Source: an uncultured Collinsella sp. (GTDB lineage: Bacteria > Actinomycetota > Coriobacteriia > Coriobacteriales > Coriobacteriaceae). Taken from it: a stretch of 6,722 bases of DNA. Below are positions 1 through 5,271 of this stretch, in pieces. The DNA is taken from NCBI GenBank assembly GCA_900551625.1, contig URWZ01000086.1, positions 1-6,722 of the forward strand. The letters are read 5' to 3'. The position numbers and the translations under genes were made by a program. Below the pieces are notes generated by a model. The model was not told the origin of the DNA, did no database searches, and saw only the letters and a list, made by a program, of their open reading frames with translations. Position 1 is the first letter of the stretch. The number at the start of each line of letters is the position of its first letter.

Positions 1-42
1 CACTGCATATCGTCGGCAGCGTCAGATGTGTATAAGAGACAG
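1..42 (+). other. Nextera (Tn5) sequencing adapter, not genomic
   Basis: Bases 10-42 are the Nextera read-1 adapter and end in the 19-bp Tn5 mosaic end AGATGTGTATAAGAGACAG at 24-42. Bases 2-9 (ACTGCATA) match an i5 index as I remember it (S506), and base 1 is the last base of the P5 flow-cell sequence. This is library-construction sequence left in the assembly. Reading frames that begin here are artefacts. The same adapter, inverted, closes the other end of the window. Confidence 0.98.
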
Positions 43-413
43 CCTACGAGGCGTCGCCCGTCATGGATATCATCCTCGGCGCCGCCAAAGAGGGCGCGTC
101 GCTCTATGCCGTCACCGACCCCGCCGGCATTACGCACCGTATGTGGGAGGTCAAGCGCGAGGATGCCGTTGCCGCCATCCGAGCCATGCTCGACCAGGCA
201 CCGGAGCCGACGCCGGCTGACGATCCCACCTATGCTGCCGCGCTGGCAGGGGCGGCGCAGCTCCTGGCAGACGAGGCACGCACAGCCGGCACCTACACGG
301 GCAAAGAGCCGTTCAACTTTACCGTTGCCGCGCTATTCCCCGCCGCGCAGGTCACCGGCGGCGCACCGCAGGTTCCAACGGGTCTGCTCACCCACCAGAT
401 CGCAAGGTTCTAA
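43..413 (+). CDS. 3' fragment of a gene, possibly DUF1015-like protein
   Basis: The gene is truncated at its 5' end by the adapter. The reading frame is open from base 45 (Tyr-Glu-Ala-Ser-Pro-Val-Met...) to a TAA at 411-413, giving about 122 residues. Met at 63 has no convincing ribosome site, so it is probably internal. Two segments recall the middle of DUF1015 proteins: DPAGITHRMWEV, where the family has a 'D..G..H.LW.V' strand, and TGKEPFNFTVAALFP, where the family has a 'EP.N....LFP' stretch. The DGHHR-type motif expected between them is not seen; an Ala-rich segment (ADDPTYAAALAGAAQ) occupies the place. The chain also ends soon after, whereas DUF1015 proteins usually continue. Function is unknown. 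It could be a divergent or decayed member, or another family. It converges with the phosphatase cluster, and a hairpin terminator follows 45 bases after the stop. Confidence 0.6.
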
Positions 414-457
414 CAGGGCGTAAACGCCCAGTACAAAGACTCGGCAGCTCAACAAAC

Positions 458-495
458 AAGGGGCGGGGATACATGCGCATGCATCCCCGCCCCTT
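458..495. terminator. Bidirectional intrinsic terminator
   Basis: A perfect 13-bp stem pairs AAGGGGCGGGGAT (458-470) with its complement (483-495). After one A/C mismatch the stem continues as CAT/ATG around a GCGC loop. On the plus strand it is followed by TTT, and on the minus strand by the T-rich TTGTTTGTTG. It lies between convergent genes (stop at 413 on plus, stop at 541 on minus), so it probably ends transcripts from both sides. Confidence 0.85.
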
Positions 496-540
496 TCACA
501 TCGAGCAATGACATCGGCGATCCGTATCGCCACGCCCGCG

Positions 541-1176
541 CTACCCGCGCTGCGGACCCGATGCCGCCACGAGCGGCTCAACCCCCAGCTCGCGCGCATA
601 GTCTTCTTGCGTAAAGACTTCGACCAGATCAAACGTATCGGCTGCATCGTCAAATGCAAAATGCAGCACTGAGCAGTTGCCCGGCACGCGCTCGCGCTCG
701 TCGGCCGCCGCTCCCCTCACGTGGTCCAAAAATTCCTTGATGGCTGAGGCATGGCTCACCGCAAGCACGCACGAATGGTCCGGACGTCGCATAAGATCAG
801 TCAACGTCGCCACCATGCGCTCGCGCACCTGCATCTGCCCCTCGCCGCCAAATTGGCGGTAGAAGTCACGCCACGGACGCTCGGGCATGAGCATCACGCG
901 CTCGGCCTCAAAATCGCCAAAGAACCACTCGCACAGACCGTCCAGACGCTCGTAGGCAAGGCCCGGCCACAGGTTGGCGATAGTCTGCTCGGTGCGATGC
1001 AGCGTCGAGGTATAGGCGTGGTCGGGCTCGATGCCACGCGCTCGCAAGAACATGCCAGCGCGCGCCGCCTGCTCGCAGCCCAACTGCGTGAGCGGCGAAT
1101 CACTCCAGCCCTGAATAATGCGCTTGAGGTTAAATATCGTCTGTCCATGACGGACCAGATACAGGTCTTTATTCAT
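541..1176 (-). CDS. Histidine phosphatase family protein (second tandem copy)
   Basis: This is a 211-residue cytoplasmic protein of the histidine phosphatase (phosphoglycerate mutase-like) superfamily, which hydrolyses phosphate esters through a phosphohistidine intermediate. The RHG motif is at R9-H10-G11 (YLVRHGQT), with H10 as the expected phosphate acceptor. A phosphate-binding Arg lies in TSTLHRTEQT (R61), the acidic catalytic candidate is E83 (LCEWFFGDFE), and the second catalytic His is H142 (AVSHASA). The substrate cannot be read from sequence. Start ATG has AAAGGA (1182-1187) five bases upstream. It lies 17 bases downstream of a paralogue with closely matching motifs (QGWxDSPLT, PW.D....FGGE), so the pair looks like a tandem duplication and a shared transcript. 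It has a C-terminal extension of about 30 residues that the paralogue lacks, and FGDFE replaces the paralogue's LGSLEG. Confidence 0.92.
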   Translation of the reverse strand: MNKDLYLVRHGQTIFNLKRIIQGWSDSPLTQLGCEQAARAGMFLRARGIEPDHAYTSTLHRTEQTIANLWPGLAYERLDGLCEWFFGDFEAERVMLMPERPWRDFYRQFGGEGQMQVRERMVATLTDLMRRPDHSCVLAVSHASAIKEFLDHVRGAAADERERVPGNCSVLHFAFDDAADTFDLVEVFTQEDYARELGVEPLVAASGPQRG

Positions 1177-1193
1177 AGGGGTCCTTTCGTTCG

Positions 1194-1736
1194 TTACCAG
1201 TCAAGGAGCGAAAACGCCCCGTCGCAATAGCCAAAATGAAGCACGGCACCGTTGTCGGGCTGTCCTCCCCCGCCGGCCACATACTCAAGAAACTCCTGAC
1301 AGGCAGAGCCATGAGAGACCGCAAGCACACGATCGTGCTGCGGTCGGGCCATAATGCGGGACAGCGCCGCAACCATGCGCGCCCGTAGCTCGCCTTCAGA
1401 TTCGCCACCAAAGGCCACCGGATAATCACCCCAGGGCTGCGGCGGCATCTCGCAATTTGATGTGCCCTCCAGCGAGCCCAAGTGCCACTCGCGCAGGTCG
1501 TCGACCAGCTCTATGGAACGGCCCTCGCCAACGATAAGCTCAGCCGTACGCTGCGCCCGACCCAACGGAGACGAATACGCATGGTCAAACGTCACGCCAC
1601 GGTCCTCAAACGCCGCGCGCGTCGCCAGCGCCTGCTCGCACCCGCGCTCTGTGAGCGGCGAGTCTTGCCAGCCCTGCAAAATGTTCTGCACATTGAGCTC
1701 AGTCTGCCCATGCCGCACCAAATACAGATCGGCCAC
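1194..1736 (-). CDS. Histidine phosphatase family protein (first tandem copy)
   Basis: This is a 180-residue member of the histidine phosphatase superfamily. Motifs, in order: YLVRHGQT with R8-H9-G10, SSPLGRAQRTAE with R60, LREWHLGSLEG with E83, and AVSHGSA with H142. This is the full catalytic set and is closer to the family consensus than the downstream copy. The likely start is GTG at 1736-1734, preceded on the minus strand by a GGGGAGGG tract about four bases upstream; no in-frame ATG fits the RHG position. The length is short but usual for the compact CobC/GpmB-like proteins. It is transcribed after the nitroreductase (81-base gap with a hairpin) and before its paralogue (17-base gap), suggesting one operon. 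The substrate is unknown; a sugar phosphate or small phosphorylated metabolite is the family norm. Confidence 0.92.
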   Translation of the reverse strand: MADLYLVRHGQTELNVQNILQGWQDSPLTERGCEQALATRAAFEDRGVTFDHAYSSPLGRAQRTAELIVGEGRSIELVDDLREWHLGSLEGTSNCEMPPQPWGDYPVAFGGESEGELRARMVAALSRIMARPQHDRVLAVSHGSACQEFLEYVAGGGGQPDNGAVLHFGYCDGAFSLLDW

Positions 1737-1751
1737 ACGCCCTCCCCTCGC

Positions 1752-1786
1752 ACCACCGCAAAGGGAACAGGCGCCTTTGTGGTGGT
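1752..1786. other. Intercistronic hairpin
   Basis: ACCACCGCAAAGG (1752-1764) pairs with CCTTTGTGGTGGT (1774-1786) around a 9-base loop. On plus-strand RNA the 13-bp stem has one G-U wobble and is followed by TTTTG. On minus-strand RNA the wobble becomes an A-C mismatch and no T-run follows. It sits between the nitroreductase and first phosphatase genes. It may stabilise or process the minus-strand transcript, or stop antisense plus-strand transcription. The role is undecided. Confidence 0.5.
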
Positions 1787-1817
1787 TTTGCCGCCGGATC
1801 GCGCCGCAACGACGCAG

Positions 1818-2489
1818 CTACACCAGTACGTCGGCGAGTGGACGCTTGGGTACGTGGTGTACCTGCGCCTCGTCACGCCAGTAATTAATAGAGCCATCGG
1901 GGTTGGAATCAATTGCATCGATCACCTGTGTCTCGGCGGGAACGCCAAAGACCATGATCAGCTTGACCTCGTACTTGTCGCCGTCAAGTCCCATGACATC
2001 AATCGCACGAGGCGGAAAAGCCTTGAACATGCACGCCGCCACCTCGGGCGTAGCGCTGCGGGCGGCGAGCATCATCGTCTGCGCGGCGATACCAGCGTCT
2101 GCCTCGGTGATTGGCGCGGCAGGCTTGCCCGGAGCGGGACGCTCTGCAAGGATCGCGATATAGCCGGTCGGGCGCTCGCCCTCGACAGGACCCGACCAAT
2201 CCTTGAGCGCACCAGCCCATGTGAGCTTTTCAAATAAGCTCGAACACTCCTCGGCGTCGCTCACCACATGAAAGCGTAGGCGCTGAGCGTTGGCGCCGCA
2301 GGGAGCCAGGTGCGCCAGCTCTGCCAGCTCAAGCAAAAACTCGCGCGGCACGCGCATGGACTCGTCAAAACGGCGGCATGTGCGGGCGCGACGAACCAGC
2401 GCGTCAAACGATTCCAGACCGAGCTTTTCGCAACCTTGCTTTGCCATCGACTCCACGCTCGACGGCGCCGCGGGAACAGCTTCGTTCAT
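1818..2489 (-). CDS. Nitroreductase family flavoprotein
   Basis: This is a 223-residue protein of the nitroreductase fold (NAD(P)H:FMN-dependent oxidoreductases, cytoplasmic, usually homodimeric). An N-terminal Arg-rich segment, VRRARTCRRFD (32-42), fits the FMN-phosphate-binding strand and helix. LAPCGANAQRLRF (61-73) fits the conserved 'AP.G.N.QP..F' motif. ADAGIAAQTMMLAA (130-143) fits the helix that normally reads 'D.G.A.Q...LAA'. The C-terminal PDGSINYWRDE..VHHVPK segment resembles what I recall from anaerobe nitroreductases of this type. The start at 2489 is preceded on the minus strand by a G5 tract, a weak ribosome site; Met15 at 2447 is an alternative but its GGAG is only three bases away. 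It heads a probable three-gene minus-strand operon. A DtxR/IdeR-like box lies 29 bases upstream. The physiological substrate is not deducible. Confidence 0.9.
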   Translation of the reverse strand: MNEAVPAAPSSVESMAKQGCEKLGLESFDALVRRARTCRRFDESMRVPREFLLELAELAHLAPCGANAQRLRFHVVSDAEECSSLFEKLTWAGALKDWSGPVEGERPTGYIAILAERPAPGKPAAPITEADAGIAAQTMMLAARSATPEVAACMFKAFPPRAIDVMGLDGDKYEVKLIMVFGVPAETQVIDAIDSNPDGSINYWRDEAQVHHVPKRPLADVLV

Positions 2490-2517
2490 AGAGACCCCCA
2501 ATACAAGGCAATTGTTC

Positions 2518-2536
2518 TTAGGAAAATCTAACCTAA
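2518..2536 (-). promoter_or_regulatory. Putative DtxR/IdeR-type iron box
   Basis: On the minus strand the sequence is TTAGGTTAGATTTTCCTAA. Against the 19-bp DtxR/IdeR consensus as I remember it (TTAGGTTAGGCTAACCTAA) it matches at 15 of 19 positions, including the whole left half-site and the outer five bases on the right. It ends 28 bases before the nitroreductase start codon, where a repressor would block transcription. No strong -35/-10 pair is evident around it on the minus strand. A weak plus-strand pair (TTGTTC at 2512, TAAAAC at 2534) would also overlap it. Confidence 0.55.
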
Positions 2537-2680
2537 AACGCAGGCAATAACGAACAGAGCCGCAATGTTCTACACCTGTTGAATAGAAAAACGCGACATG
2601 GGGAACAACGAGAACAAATCGGGACCTTTGGGTTACACTTCGCCCTCCCCGACCCATACGCCGGTGCCTTTAGGCGATAC

Positions 2681-2719
2681 TTGTTGTAGCAACTGCGGCA
2701 TACGCCGCAAAAACAACAA
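2681..2719 (+). other. Two-tier hairpin in the leader of the HdeD-family gene
   Basis: An inner perfect stem TGCGGC (2694-2699)/GCCGCA (2704-2709) with loop ATAC is enclosed by an outer stem TTGTTGT (2681-2687)/ACAACAA (2713-2719). No T-run follows, so this is not an ordinary terminator. It ends 22 bases before the ribosome site of the gene at 2752. It could be a 5'-UTR stability or control element. I found no convincing promoter between 2540 and 2680. Confidence 0.5.
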
Positions 2720-2741
2720 TGACGGCAAACGCCGCGCGGAA

Positions 2742-2746
2742 AGGAG
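2742..2746 (+). promoter_or_regulatory. Ribosome binding site fixing the start of the HdeD-family gene
   Basis: AGGAG within GGAAAGGAG lies five bases before ATG 2752. An in-frame upstream ATG at 2719 has no such site and lies in the leader hairpin, so 2752 is the better start. Confidence 0.8.
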
Positions 2747-2751
2747 ACCTC

Positions 2752-3354
2752 ATGGGCATCTTTAAGAACGACGACCAGCAGTCGAATCTGTTTGGATTTG
2801 ACGAGAAAAGCATGGCAGGCAAGGCAATCAAGGCCGTGCGCTGGATCTACGCCGTCACGGGCGTCATCGCGCTGCTTGCCGGCATCGCGCTGCTGTTTGC
2901 ACCCGCCAAGTCCCTCGTCTTCCTGACGACCGTCCTGGGCTTCTACTTTGTGATCACAGCTGGCGTCAGGCTGTTCACCGCCATTTTTGAGCCGCTGCTG
3001 CCCGCCGGTTGGCGCGTGACGAGCATCATCTCCAACCTGCTCATCATTCTGGGCGGCGTCATAATCCTGCGCAACCAGGCCTTCTCGACCGCGACGCTCA
3101 CCACGCTCGTGGTGGTCGTGGCCGGTTTTGGCTGGATCGTCGAAGGTGTTATGTCCATTCTGGAGTCCGAGCTTTCGTCCAACCGCGCCCTCGCCATCCT
3201 GAGCGGTGCGCTCTCCATCATCGCCGGCATGTTCGTGTTTATCTATCCGCTGTGGTCGGCCAAGATGCTCGTCATCTTTAGCGGCGCCGCGCTCCTGGTG
3301 TTTGGCGTGACGCTGATTATTCGCGCTATCCGCTTTGGCAAGCTGGTGCACTAG
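2752..3354 (+). CDS. HdeD/DUF308 family membrane protein
   Basis: This is a 200-residue integral membrane protein. A charged cytoplasmic-looking N-terminus of about 30 residues (Asp- and Lys-rich) precedes about six hydrophobic segments, near residues 31-50, 54-76, 89-107, 114-137, 146-166 and 169-190. They are arranged as three hairpins with small-residue patterns such as GVIALLAGIALL, LLIILGGVIIL and GALSIIAGMFVF. This triple-hairpin repeat and length are typical of the HdeD/DUF308 family, named after an E. coli acid-resistance membrane protein whose mechanism is unclear. There is no signal peptide cleavage site. Its TAG stop directly abuts the ATG of the next gene, so the two are almost certainly co-transcribed and probably translationally coupled. 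Its role here is unknown; a stress or envelope function is an inference from the family. Confidence 0.88.
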   Translation: MGIFKNDDQQSNLFGFDEKSMAGKAIKAVRWIYAVTGVIALLAGIALLFAPAKSLVFLTTVLGFYFVITAGVRLFTAIFEPLLPAGWRVTSIISNLLIILGGVIILRNQAFSTATLTTLVVVVAGFGWIVEGVMSILESELSSNRALAILSGALSIIAGMFVFIYPLWSAKMLVIFSGAALLVFGVTLIIRAIRFGKLVH

Positions 3355-3837
3355 ATGCCGCGGACGCTGTTTATTGATGCCGACGCCTGCCCGGTTACGC
3401 GCGAGTCGATCGACTGTGCGCGGCGAGCGGGCGTCGCCGTGGTGATTGCCGGCAACAGCACGCAGAACCTGGAGCGGCACATTCGCCGCGACGATCCGCG
3501 CGATGCCGAGCACGCACGACGCGGCTTTTGGGTCACCACGCTCGATGTGAGCGTGGGCGCCGATAGTGCCGACTTTGCCATTGTCGAACGTTTGCAGGCG
3601 GGCGACGTGGTCGTGACGCAGGACATTGGCCTGGCGAGCATGGTGCTCGGCCGCGATGCCTCCGCCATCGGCGTGCGTGGGCGCGTGTACGACAAGGCGA
3701 CCATCGACATGCAGCTGTTTATTCGTCACGAGGAAAAGAAGGTGCGCCGCGCTGGCGGTCGCACCCGCGGGCCAGCAGCCTTCACCAGCGAAGACCGCGC
3801 CCGCTTTAAGCGCAACCTCACCGAGCTGCTGCGCTAA
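3355..3837 (+). CDS. YaiI/YqxD family protein (UPF0178, DUF188, PIN-like)
   Basis: This is a 160-residue cytoplasmic protein matching the YaiI/YqxD family in length and motif order. The N-terminal FIDADACPV (6-14) carries D8, D10 and C12. VGADSADFAIV (67-77) carries D70 and D73, GDVVVTQDIGLA (83-94) carries D90, and GGRTRGPAAFTSEDRARF (134-151) matches the family's C-terminal 'GP..F...DR..F' block. The conserved acidic residues suit a metal-dependent PIN-like nuclease fold, but to my knowledge the biochemical activity of the family is not established. The ATG follows the preceding TAG with no gap, and I see no strong Shine-Dalgarno sequence, so expression probably depends on ribosomes ending the upstream gene. 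A bidirectional hairpin terminator begins 84 bases after the stop. Confidence 0.93.
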   Translation: MPRTLFIDADACPVTRESIDCARRAGVAVVIAGNSTQNLERHIRRDDPRDAEHARRGFWVTTLDVSVGADSADFAIVERLQAGDVVVTQDIGLASMVLGRDASAIGVRGRVYDKATIDMQLFIRHEEKKVRRAGGRTRGPAAFTSEDRARFKRNLTELLR

Positions 3838-3921
3838 CCAAGGCAGATTTTTAGGCTATGCCCGGAAATTTGCCTTTTTGTTCTGACCGGTGTGAGCGCT
3901 CAGGATCCGTGGCTCAACAAA

Positions 3922-3994
3922 AAAACGGGCTTCAAAATGCCATGCGTCGCCGCATTGTGCAGGCGCCGGGCATGGCTATTTTGAAGCCCGTTTT
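3922..3994. terminator. Long bidirectional intrinsic terminator
   Basis: A perfect 17-bp stem pairs AAAACGGGCTTCAAAAT (3922-3938) with its complement (3978-3994). After a one-base T bulge (3977) it continues for six more pairs, GCCATG (3939-3944)/CATGGC (3971-3976). The 26-base apical region can fold further through CGCC (3948-3951)/GGCG (3962-3965). On plus it is followed by TTTTGTT and on minus by a T6 run. It separates convergent genes (stops at 3837 plus and 4006 minus) and starts only 11 bases past the exporter stop. It is longer than a typical terminator. Confidence 0.88.
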
Positions 3995-4005
3995 GTTAGG
4001 CCTAC

Positions 4006-5100
4006 TTAGAGGCCGAAGGCGGATAGGACGAGTCCCCAGCCGGCGCCGATGACGTACATCATGACCAGGAACACGGCATTTTCGCGAGCGCTGCGGTTGG
4101 TGCGGAACAGGACCAGGTAGCCCACGCCGGCGGAAATGAGCGTGCCGGCGAGCATCGGTGCCAGTTGCAGCGCGCCTTCCAGATACAGCTGCGTAATGAC
4201 CACGCTCGCCGAGCAGTTGGGGATCAGGCCGACAAGCGCCGAACCCAGAACGGCGAGCGTCTCGTTGCCGCGCAGGAACTGCTCGATTGCGGACTCACCA
4301 AAGGTCTCGAGCACGGCGACCAGAATCAGTGTCACCAGGAAAATGAATACCGATACCTGCACGGTATGCGAGATGGCGCTGCGGATAATCGACAGGACGG
4401 GCGTACCTTCATGGGAGTGGGAATGACCGTGGCCGTGATGGTGTTCATGCTCGCCCTCATGACCGTGATCGTGGTCATGTCCATGTCCATGTTCGTGCTC
4501 GTCCTCGTCTTCATCACAACCGCAATGGTCGCGCTCGCACAGCTCATGGATGTGGTCGGCGCTCACGCCCGCCTCGGCCACCTCGTCGATGATGTCACCG
4601 CCGCTGTGGTCGTCATGCGCGCAGTTAACGTGCGCCGGATTGACAGTGGTCCCCAACACGGTACGGCGAATCGCCGCATGCGCGCGGGCATTACGACGAA
4701 GGCCGCGGATAGCCGCGTCCACGATAAAGCCCGTGACCAGCGCGATCAGCGCTTTCGAAGCCAAAAGCATCGCCATAGTCTGCACGGGAACCTGCTCGGC
4801 AAGCAGCAGTGGCAGCATCTCGTCGGAAGTCGAGAGAAACACCGCCACCAGGGTGCCCAGCGTCACGACGCGACCGGCGTACAGCGTTGCCGCCATGGCC
4901 GAAAAGCCGCACTGCGGCACCATGCCCAGCAACGAGCCAACCACGGGGCCAGCGGCGCCGGCACGCTTGATGGTACCGTTGACGCGATCGCCTGCCACAT
5001 GCTCGAGCGTCTCGAGGACCAGATATGTCACCAACAAGAACGGCACCAGCGAGAGCGTGTCCCTGCCGGCGTCGAGCAGAATATCAATCAGCAAATCCAT
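4006..5100 (-). CDS. Ten-TM-type heavy-metal/arsenic exporter, 'putative manganese transporter' (ArsP_2/DUF2899-like)
   Basis: This is a 364-residue inner-membrane protein with two hydrophobic halves. The N-terminal half (residues 1-135) has about five helices and the motif MVPQCGFSAMAATLYAGR (60-77). The C-terminal half (235-364) has about five helices and the related motif LIPNCSASVVITQLYLEG (292-309). The P-(Q/N)-C-x-(S/A)-(A/x) pair shows an internal duplication typical of this family. Between the halves lies a hydrophilic loop (about 136-234) with 16 His between 192 and 230 in His-Gly/His-Asp/His-Glu alternation, an Asp/Glu run, and Cys160, 188, 193 and 195. This is a plausible metal-binding domain. 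The family is annotated variously as arsenic efflux or manganese transport; the actual ion is unsettled. The start at 5100 has a distant GAAAGG (about 11 bases). The promoter and repeated operator lie in 5133-5190. No arsenic genes are adjacent. Confidence 0.88.
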   Translation of the reverse strand: MDLLIDILLDAGRDTLSLVPFLLVTYLVLETLEHVAGDRVNGTIKRAGAAGPVVGSLLGMVPQCGFSAMAATLYAGRVVTLGTLVAVFLSTSDEMLPLLLAEQVPVQTMAMLLASKALIALVTGFIVDAAIRGLRRNARAHAAIRRTVLGTTVNPAHVNCAHDDHSGGDIIDEVAEAGVSADHIHELCERDHCGCDEDEDEHEHGHGHDHDHGHEGEHEHHHGHGHSHSHEGTPVLSIIRSAISHTVQVSVFIFLVTLILVAVLETFGESAIEQFLRGNETLAVLGSALVGLIPNCSASVVITQLYLEGALQLAPMLAGTLISAGVGYLVLFRTNRSARENAVFLVMMYVIGAGWGLVLSAFGL

Positions 5101-5132
5101 GACGGATGGAACCTTTCGTGTCTTTCGGCAGC

Positions 5133-5178
5133 ATTGTAAAAGTCCTAGCGGTCAACTAGGGTATTGTAATTGTCCTAG
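5133..5178 (-). repeat. 16-bp direct repeat in the exporter promoter, likely operator
   Basis: On the plus strand ATTGTAAAAGTCCTAG (5133-5148) and ATTGTAATTGTCCTAG (5163-5178) are identical at 14 of 16 bases, with starts exactly 30 bp apart, close to three helical turns. Between them CTAGG (5156-5160) forms inverted pairs with CCTAG on either side (5144-5148 and 5174-5178). The copy at 5163 contains the -10 hexamer of the exporter promoter, and the other lies at about +8 to +23. The arrangement suits a repressor bound cooperatively. I do not recognise the regulator family. Confidence 0.65.
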
Positions 5179-5190
5179 GCGTGATGCCAA
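5163..5190 (-). promoter_or_regulatory. Sigma-70-type promoter of the exporter gene
   Basis: On the minus strand there is a -35 TTGGCA (plus 5185-5190), a 16-base spacer, and a -10 TACAAT (plus 5163-5168). Each hexamer matches consensus at five of six positions. Transcription would start near 5156, giving a leader of about 55 bases. The spacer contains CCTAGG. Confidence 0.65.
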
Positions 5191-5211
5191 TAGTTGCCCA
5201 TGGTAAACTAT
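5190..5211. promoter_or_regulatory. 22-bp palindromic site, candidate operator
   Basis: The sequence is ATAGTT-N2-CCATGG-N2-AACTAT, symmetric at 9 of 11 pairs about 5200.5. It touches the upstream edge of the exporter -35 and lies about 60 bases before the exonuclease ribosome site. It could serve either divergent gene. I do not recognise the cognate regulator. Confidence 0.5.
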
Positions 5212-5259
5212 CATCTCGCCATAACTCGACAAACCCGAGCCGCGCGACGCGGCCCGTCC

Positions 5260-5265
5260 AAGGAG
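5260..5265 (+). promoter_or_regulatory. Ribosome binding site fixing the exonuclease start
   Basis: AAGGAG is six bases upstream of ATG 5272. An in-frame ATG at 5194 would add 26 residues that look like intergenic sequence, lies inside the 22-bp dyad and lacks a ribosome site, so it was not chosen. Confidence 0.85.
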
Positions 5266-5271
5266 CAGCAT

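Noticed and set aside
1482..2237. 251-codon open frame on the plus strand
   Set aside because: It runs across the opposite strand of two minus-strand genes and the gap between them; basic low-complexity composition without motifs.
2533..3729. 398-codon open frame on the minus strand, His- and Asp-rich
   Set aside because: It is exactly antisense to two well-supported plus-strand genes (HdeD-type and YaiI-type). The low-complexity composition is what GC-rich codon bias yields on the opposite strand, and there is no ribosome site.
3858..4052. 64-codon plus-strand open frame downstream of the YaiI-type gene
   Set aside because: It spans the bidirectional terminator hairpin and the end of the exporter gene, and has no ribosome site or recognisable composition.
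4165..5139. 324-codon open frame on the plus strand
   Set aside because: It is antisense to the exporter; the Met/Val-rich segment mirrors the His-rich repeat. It has no family motif or ribosome site.
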